This document shows positions 58,309 through 64,000 of a stretch of 64,000 bases of DNA, piece after piece. Both the position numbers and the translations under genes were made by a program. Source of the stretch: an uncultured Flavobacteriaceae bacterium (GTDB taxonomy: Bacteria; Bacteroidota; Bacteroidia; Flavobacteriales; Flavobacteriaceae); the NCBI GenBank assembly GCA_905479625.1, contig CAJQNF010000059.1, positions 1-64,000 on the forward strand. Reading direction: 5' to 3'. Numbering within the stretch: position 1 is the first letter of the stretch; every line of letters begins with the position of its first letter. The notes under the pieces were generated by a model. That model had not been told where the DNA came from. It saw only the letters and a program-made list of their open reading frames with translations, and did not search any database.

Positions 58309-60022
58309 TACTTTTTTACATATCAATTGGGAGACGTTTCATTTTCTAAGGCCTCAACTTTTATGGCTATTAGTTCCTGCCTTTCTTAGTTTTATTATTG
58401 CCTTGTCAGGACTTCGCGAAACCATTAAATGGAAAGATGTGATCGCACCCCCTTTAAGACCTTTTATGATTAAAAAGGGAAGTGAACGCATCAAAAAATG
58501 GATGCATCTGGCCTTATTTATTTGTGTTTCTGCGGCCATAACTGGGGCTTCCGGCCCTTCCTGGAGAAAAATAGAAGAACCTGAAAAAACATTAGAGACT
58601 CCCTTAGTCATCCTTTTGGACCTTTCACAAAGTATGTTGGCTACAGATATTCAACCCACACGACTGGAGAGGGCAAAATTTAAAATTCAGGATTTTTTAG
58701 AAGCCAAGCCAGGTGCACTCACGGCCCTTATAGGTTTTGCAGGCACGGCACATACCATAGTTCCTTTAACCAGAGACTATAACATCATAAAGAGTCATAT
58801 CAAAACCTTGTCACCTGCTGTCATGCCTTTTCCAGGAAGTGATCTGGAGAAGGCTCTTGTTTTGGCAGACACAATCACCGGAAGAACTGAAGCTCCGGGA
58901 AATATATTGTTGATCTCTGATGATTTTACGGAAGCATCATTCAGTCAAATACAAAATTTTGTTATGTATACAAATAATCAGGTGACTATCTTACCCATGA
59001 ATACTTCGGGAGGAGCAAATATCCCTGCCAAACGAAAAAATCAGGTCATAAAAGACTCGAATGGCAATGCAGTTAGATCTGCACTAGACAAAAATATTCT
59101 TGAAAAAATGGCTTCCTTGGAGAATGTATCCATCTCCGCTTTAACATTAGATAAAAGTGATGTTCATTTATTGGCTAAAAATATTTCAGAAAATTTAGAA
59201 TTTAAAGAAGATGCAGAAGAAAAGGAAAATAACTGGAAAGATGACGGTCTGTGGCTGGTCCTTCCGTTTGCTTTTGTCTTGCTTTTATGGTTTAGAAAAG
59301 GGTGGGTAATTTATGGCTTACTCATCATGGTAACATTCAGCTCTTGCGGAGAAGAATCTAAATTTATAGATCTTTGGGAAACCAAGGATTTTCAAGCGCA
59401 ACAGCATTACGATAAAGCCGAATTTGATCAGGCAGGTCAACTTTATACAAACCCTATTTATCAAGGAGTTGCCTGGTATAAGGCCGAAGATTACGATAAA
59501 GCTATAAAAGCTTTTGAACAAGATACAACAGCCATGGGTGCCTATAACCTTGGCTTGGCTTATTATAAAAATGGAGATTATGCTGCCTCCGCACTTGCTT
59601 TTGGAAAAGCCATAGAAATAGATCCTGAACTTGAAGCAGCCAAAAGAAATCAAGCCGCCACCCAAAATCTTATAGAGGGAGCAAGTGAAGTGGATCCTGA
59701 AGAAGCGCAAGAGGCCCCTAAAAAACAAACTGCCCAAAATATTGAAAATAAAGACCAGGAAGATCTTGGCGGAGGTGGTCAAGAGGCAACAGAAGAAGAC
59801 ATGAAGAAGGAAAGAAAAGAAGAAACTGTAAGTACCGATATGAGAACAGGAAAAGAAATGGACGAAGTTCCTCCTGACTTTGAATCAGGAAAAAGTGAAA
59901 ATTCACAAAAAGTATTGATGAGGAAAGTAGATGACGATCCCTCATTATTTTTAACAAGAAAGTTCAAATATCAGGTAAAAAAGAAAAATCTGAAACCCAG
60001 TAATATTAACACAACATGGTAG
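58301..60022 (+). CDS. BatB/BatC-type fusion: VWA domain + TPR repeats
   Basis: Start MDDTFLHINW at 58301 (8-nt overlap with batA stop); 'VILLDLSQSMLATDIQPTRLERAK' MIDAS; C-terminal TPR 'AMGAYNLGLAYYKNGDYAASALAFGKAIEIDPELEAAKRN' and acidic tail. Confidence 0.85.
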   Translation: MDDTFLHINWETFHFLRPQLLWLLVPAFLSFIIALSGLRETIKWKDVIAPPLRPFMIKKGSERIKKWMHLALFICVSAAITGASGPSWRKIEEPEKTLETPLVILLDLSQSMLATDIQPTRLERAKFKIQDFLEAKPGALTALIGFAGTAHTIVPLTRDYNIIKSHIKTLSPAVMPFPGSDLEKALVLADTITGRTEAPGNILLISDDFTEASFSQIQNFVMYTNNQVTILPMNTSGGANIPAKRKNQVIKDSNGNAVRSALDKNILEKMASLENVSISALTLDKSDVHLLAKNISENLEFKEDAEEKENNWKDDGLWLVLPFAFVLLLWFRKGWVIYGLLIMVTFSSCGEESKFIDLWETKDFQAQQHYDKAEFDQAGQLYTNPIYQGVAWYKAEDYDKAIKAFEQDTTAMGAYNLGLAYYKNGDYAASALAFGKAIEIDPELEAAKRNQAATQNLIEGASEVDPEEAQEAPKKQTAQNIENKDQEDLGGGGQEATEEDMKKERKEETVSTDMRTGKEMDEVPPDFESGKSENSQKVLMRKVDDDPSLFLTRKFKYQVKKKNLKPSNINTTW

Positions 60023-61365
60023 ACATCCATAGAAAGGTTAGTTTTTGTTTGCTATTACTCATGATGTCATTTCATGGTTTTGGCCAAAGACATCTGTTTA
60101 GTGAGGTCACCATAGACCGAAGCAAGGTGTATGTTGGCGAGCCGGTTGAAGTAAGTGTTGGGATATATACTTCTACCTGGTTCACCAAAGGAGTCAATTT
60201 CGGAAACATAAAAGTTAATGGTGCCTTTACCGTCTATTTTAGGTCTGTTTCCAGCACAAAGCAGGTGAATGGAAAAAATTATGCTGGCGTTGTAGCCATC
60301 TATAATGTTTTTCCTTATGACAATAAGGATCTTATTTTTCCCTCTCTGGAATTCACTGTTGAAACGCCAAACGAAGGAGACAGTAAAGGGGTGAAAAGAG
60401 TTGTCAAAACCAAGGCTCGAAATATTTCGGTAAAAGCAGTCCCTAATAATTATGATCAGGATGAATGGCTGGTATCATCGAGCGTAAGTGTTAATGAATC
60501 CTGGCAAGGAGATCTAAAAAATGTAAAAATAGGGAATGTCATCCAGCGTACTATTTACAGAAAAGCTTTTGGTACCGTTTCAGAACTGATCCCGCCTATT
60601 AAATGGGATAGCGTTCAAGGAGTAAGTATGTATCCAACAAGAGCTGAAATCAATAGCGAAAAATCAAAAACCTCCATTAGCGCTTCGAGATCGGATGGGG
60701 TTCGGTATTTATTTGAGAAAGAAGGAACTGTAACGCTTCCTGAAATTACAGTGACCTGGTGGAATTCGAGGCAAAACAAATTATTCAAACGCACCTTAAA
60801 AGAAAAGACTTTACGTGTCTTACCAAACCCTGACCTGGGGATGTTGGAAAGTGTTAAAGATTCTCTTGCTTTATTCAATCAGGGAATTGATATGGAAACA
60901 TCTGTTGAAGAAGAATTAAACATATTCGGCTTGTCATTAAAGGATTTTTTAACGTATTTGGCAGTTATTCTAGCGAGTCTATTTCTCATTTATAAATTAT
61001 TAAAGTGGCTTTTAATAACCAAAGGGCTCCTGGAAAAGTGGAAACACAAGCGAGAAGCCTACTCGAACTCTGAAAAATACTACTTCAAGTTATTTCTTAA
61101 TGCGGCTACCAAAAAAAATTCAAATGCTGGTCTGAATGCCATGTACAATTGGATCGATCGTTTGGAACTAAAAGAACCAACATTGCATTATTTGGCGGAA
61201 AACTATGGTAATCCGGCTTTCATCTCAGCCCTTGATCAATGGGAAAGAAAAGGTGACGCCTATCCTTTTACGGAAATTCATCATATCAAAAAGGCACGAA
61301 AGAACTATTTGAAAAGGATGAATCAAAGCTCAATTCAAAGCTCTGCTCACTGGATAAATCCCTAA
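60016..61365 (+). CDS. batD: BatD-like protein
   Basis: Signal peptide; 'RSKVYVGEPVEVSVGIYT' start of BatD family; C-terminal TM; last gene of the operon. Confidence 0.8.
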   Translation: MVDIHRKVSFCLLLLMMSFHGFGQRHLFSEVTIDRSKVYVGEPVEVSVGIYTSTWFTKGVNFGNIKVNGAFTVYFRSVSSTKQVNGKNYAGVVAIYNVFPYDNKDLIFPSLEFTVETPNEGDSKGVKRVVKTKARNISVKAVPNNYDQDEWLVSSSVSVNESWQGDLKNVKIGNVIQRTIYRKAFGTVSELIPPIKWDSVQGVSMYPTRAEINSEKSKTSISASRSDGVRYLFEKEGTVTLPEITVTWWNSRQNKLFKRTLKEKTLRVLPNPDLGMLESVKDSLALFNQGIDMETSVEEELNIFGLSLKDFLTYLAVILASLFLIYKLLKWLLITKGLLEKWKHKREAYSNSEKYYFKLFLNAATKKNSNAGLNAMYNWIDRLELKEPTLHYLAENYGNPAFISALDQWERKGDAYPFTEIHHIKKARKNYLKRMNQSSIQSSAHWINP

Positions 61366-61369
61366 AGGA

Positions 61370-63982
61370 CTAAAACCGGCTTTCACCTTTAAGGCCGACT
61401 ACAAATGCATCCTTAAACCCCTGTTTTCTCATCTTATTCATATGGCTTCTTGCTTCTGAAGAAGTTTCAAAAATACCAGCATAATACCTGTTTAAGCCGT
61501 CATTATATCTGTAATTGAACAAATCTGTTAACTTGCTGTATTTATTGGTTTGCACCTTTCCTTTGAATGCACCAATCTGAACCGTATATAATTCTCTGCT
61601 ACCACTGAAATCATAATTCAAATAAAGGCCGGAATTAGATACCTTTTCATTCACAGCATAATTACCTGATGAACTCTTATTTATAGATTGAGCAACGATT
61701 GCATCTGAGAATTTATCGACAATTAAAAATTCTGATCTCCTGTTTAATTGGTGCTGAAGGCCTGTACAGGGATTGTCTTTAGTGCACTTTTCAGCTACTT
61801 GAGTTTCTCCATGACCCTCACTTGAAATTCTCTCTTCTTCTATTCCTTTGTTCAGAAGATATTGAACTGTACTATAAGCCCTGCTTTTCGATAATTTTAT
61901 ATTATAAGACTTTTTACCTCTCACATCAGTGTGCGCATTCACCTTAATTTTAGTCTCAGGATTTTCTTTTAAAACCACAGCAATTTTTTCCAATTCAATT
62001 TTAGCATCAAATCTAATATCGTATTTATCGTAGTCAAAATAAATGGTATTGATATGAATCATTTGATCTGTAGCCTCTTTTGACTGAAAATCAGCTACTC
62101 CATCTTCAGATGTTCTATTGTCTTGAGACATATCCATAGCAATTGATTTTTGAGCTTTGACTTCCTGTTTATCCTGATGTACAGCGGTCAAACTCTCCTT
62201 CTGATTGTCCTGTGGATTCTCAACAACAATATCTTTACTTACTTCCGTTTCAACTTCTGAGCTTATAACAGAAGCGGTAGCCGTTTCAGTAATTGTTTCA
62301 GCATCGTCATTCTCAGCCGCTGATACCATAACAGGAACTACACTTGAATTAGATGAAAGTCGTTTATTGGCAGCAATAGAATTTTCTACCGTACCATCTG
62401 AAAGCTTATTTTTAGTAACATTTTTATTACTGGAGCTGGACTCCATGGCGATCGAATTTTGAGATTCAATAGCAGGGTCATCCTTATTGATCGAAGTTCT
62501 AGCCTCTGGAGCAGATGCAGGACTTGTTGTAATTATAGCGTCGTCGCTTTGAGTTGCTGTTACCGATTTCATAGCCGAAACAGTTCCGACTGCCACCGCA
62601 TTTTCAGTATGAGAGGTTTTTGTCTCGGCAGTAATTACTCTTAGTTCACTTTTCTGTTCTTCATGAGCATTCTCTGCTTCTGATTTGGATGAAAAATCGG
62701 CAGTTTCTTCGTCTGTTACTGCGTAAATTTGACCTTCTTCTCCTTCCTGATTTAGATCTGCAATAACCTTGTCTTCTTTATTTGGATCTGACATCAATTC
62801 GAGCGTAATCTCAATCGGATTTGCATTGAGGTCATTCACTGTTTTAATATCCAGCTGCCCCACTAAATAACCTTCCAGATACCCTTTGATCACATAGGTC
62901 GCATTACAAGGTTGTTGAAAATTAAAAGATCCTTCCGCTTTACTTGAAATATAAGATTGCAACTTTAAGCCTTTGGCATCGAATAGAACAATCCTAACAT
63001 CAGGCACTATATTCTGGGTTTCAATATCTCTGACGACACCCGCGATTTCCTGCATGCATTCTATATAAATCGGAGGAGATGCGACAAATGAATAAATATC
63101 ATCGTCTCCATTTCCACCTTCCCTGTTAGAAGAAAAGTACCCTCTGTGCTTGTCATCATTAATAATATAGGCAAAATCATCATACTCACTATTGACAGGC
63201 TCTTCTAAATTGATCGGTTTTGAGACTGTCGAATCAAATATTTTACTGGCATAAACATCCAGCTCTCCATGGCCTGGATATCCATCTGAAGAAAAATATA
63301 GCACATTATCTATCCCAATAAATGGGAACATTTCTCGATCTTTTGTGTTGATTTGGGGTCCTAAATTTATTGGTTCACTATAGGAACCATCTTCATAAAT
63401 ATCCACTACAAAAAGATCCGTTTTTCCTATTGACTCGGGCCGATCAGATACAAAGTAGAGCTGATTGTCATCTTTGTTCAAAACAGGGTGGCCCGATGAA
63501 AAATTTGTACCATTAAAAGGCAGTAACGTCAAATTGGTCCATTCTCCATCTTCAGTGACACTCGCCTTAAACAATTGAAGATGCTTCGTGCTTTTGTTTT
63601 TTTCTTTATTCTTTTTCTTTTTTATATAATTATTTCCACTGAAATACACTGTTTTCATGTCTTTGGTAAACGATACCATACCTTCATGGTACTTTGAATT
63701 GATATCACCCTTTAATTTTTGCTTTTTGATAATTTGACCATCTTCAGTTACTTCACCAATGTACAAATCCAAAAAAGGCTGGCTTGTGTTCTCTTCTATA
63801 TTCAAAGTAAAACCTTGCTTAGGAGAAGCAAAAACAACTTTATCCATTCCAAAAAAAGCCGTTCCAAAATCAGAACTCTTGGTATTGATGGTGGCATTTT
63901 GCACTGTATACTGCCCCGGAGAGTTTTGCCCATAAACCAAAACTGTCATTAGGGCGAAAATAATCATCACATATTTTTTCAT
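61370..63982 (-). CDS. OmpA-family outer-membrane protein with PD40-like propeller, CarbopepD_reg domain, OmpA_C and C-terminal SPOR domain
   Basis: 'DNQLYFVSDRPESIGKTDLFVV' PD40 repeats; 'GVVRDIETQNIVPDVRIVLFDAKG'; 'NTIYFDYDKYDIRFDAKIELEKIAVVLKENPETKIKVNAHTDVRG' OmpA_C; 'LYTVQIGAFKG..YYAGIFETSSEARSHMNKMRKQGFKDAFVV' SPOR. Confidence 0.88.
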   Translation of the reverse strand: MKKYVMIIFALMTVLVYGQNSPGQYTVQNATINTKSSDFGTAFFGMDKVVFASPKQGFTLNIEENTSQPFLDLYIGEVTEDGQIIKKQKLKGDINSKYHEGMVSFTKDMKTVYFSGNNYIKKKKNKEKNKSTKHLQLFKASVTEDGEWTNLTLLPFNGTNFSSGHPVLNKDDNQLYFVSDRPESIGKTDLFVVDIYEDGSYSEPINLGPQINTKDREMFPFIGIDNVLYFSSDGYPGHGELDVYASKIFDSTVSKPINLEEPVNSEYDDFAYIINDDKHRGYFSSNREGGNGDDDIYSFVASPPIYIECMQEIAGVVRDIETQNIVPDVRIVLFDAKGLKLQSYISSKAEGSFNFQQPCNATYVIKGYLEGYLVGQLDIKTVNDLNANPIEITLELMSDPNKEDKVIADLNQEGEEGQIYAVTDEETADFSSKSEAENAHEEQKSELRVITAETKTSHTENAVAVGTVSAMKSVTATQSDDAIITTSPASAPEARTSINKDDPAIESQNSIAMESSSSNKNVTKNKLSDGTVENSIAANKRLSSNSSVVPVMVSAAENDDAETITETATASVISSEVETEVSKDIVVENPQDNQKESLTAVHQDKQEVKAQKSIAMDMSQDNRTSEDGVADFQSKEATDQMIHINTIYFDYDKYDIRFDAKIELEKIAVVLKENPETKIKVNAHTDVRGKKSYNIKLSKSRAYSTVQYLLNKGIEEERISSEGHGETQVAEKCTKDNPCTGLQHQLNRRSEFLIVDKFSDAIVAQSINKSSSGNYAVNEKVSNSGLYLNYDFSGSRELYTVQIGAFKGKVQTNKYSKLTDLFNYRYNDGLNRYYAGIFETSSEARSHMNKMRKQGFKDAFVVGLKGESRF

Positions 63983-64000
63983 GTATAAGTATATAAGGTA

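Noticed and set aside
59318-59967. Minus-strand ORFs opposite the BatB/C fusion
   Set aside because: Low-complexity reverse complement of the acidic/Lys-rich TPR tail

Overview
The window is a 64 kb AT-rich Bacteroidota (Flavobacteriia-like) chromosomal segment with about 40 supported genes. I saw no rRNA, tRNA, CRISPR array, transposase or phage signature. Ordinary blocks are: an outer-membrane porin, a SYLF protein and a patatin/BamA fusion (0.8-5.4 kb); a tesA-like lipoprotein divergent from a ybbA/ybbP-like ABC pair (8.8-12.8 kb); Gfo/Idh, TIM-barrel and SUMF1-fold genes (37-40 kb); Fe-S serine dehydratase and HemG-like flavodoxin (42-44 kb); carbohydrate and cell-surface genes (GH2, creatininase, polysaccharide deacetylase, GH53; 47-54 kb); a moxR-DUF58-bat operon (54.9-61.4 kb); and an OmpA/SPOR surface protein (61.4-64 kb). 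The most unusual part is 15.4-36.2 kb. It holds eleven tightly packed minus-strand genes plus one divergent plus-strand gene. They encode four FG-GAP/ASPIC-UnbV proteins, an HzsA-related monohaem protein, a YVTN-propeller/MauG-like triple-CxxCH protein, a reg_prop beta-propeller, a RidA-like protein, two orphan LivK-type binding proteins without a transporter, an asparagine-synthase-like enzyme lacking the glutaminase Cys, and a radical SAM enzyme. I propose this as a candidate undescribed extracytoplasmic redox/biosynthetic system. Its function is not deducible from sequence alone. Non-coding signals noted include a 24-bp perfect palindrome upstream of the moxR/bat operon, a 22-bp imperfect tandem repeat at 14.82 kb, a Bacteroidota-type -7 element upstream of the cold-shock gene, and several terminator hairpins.
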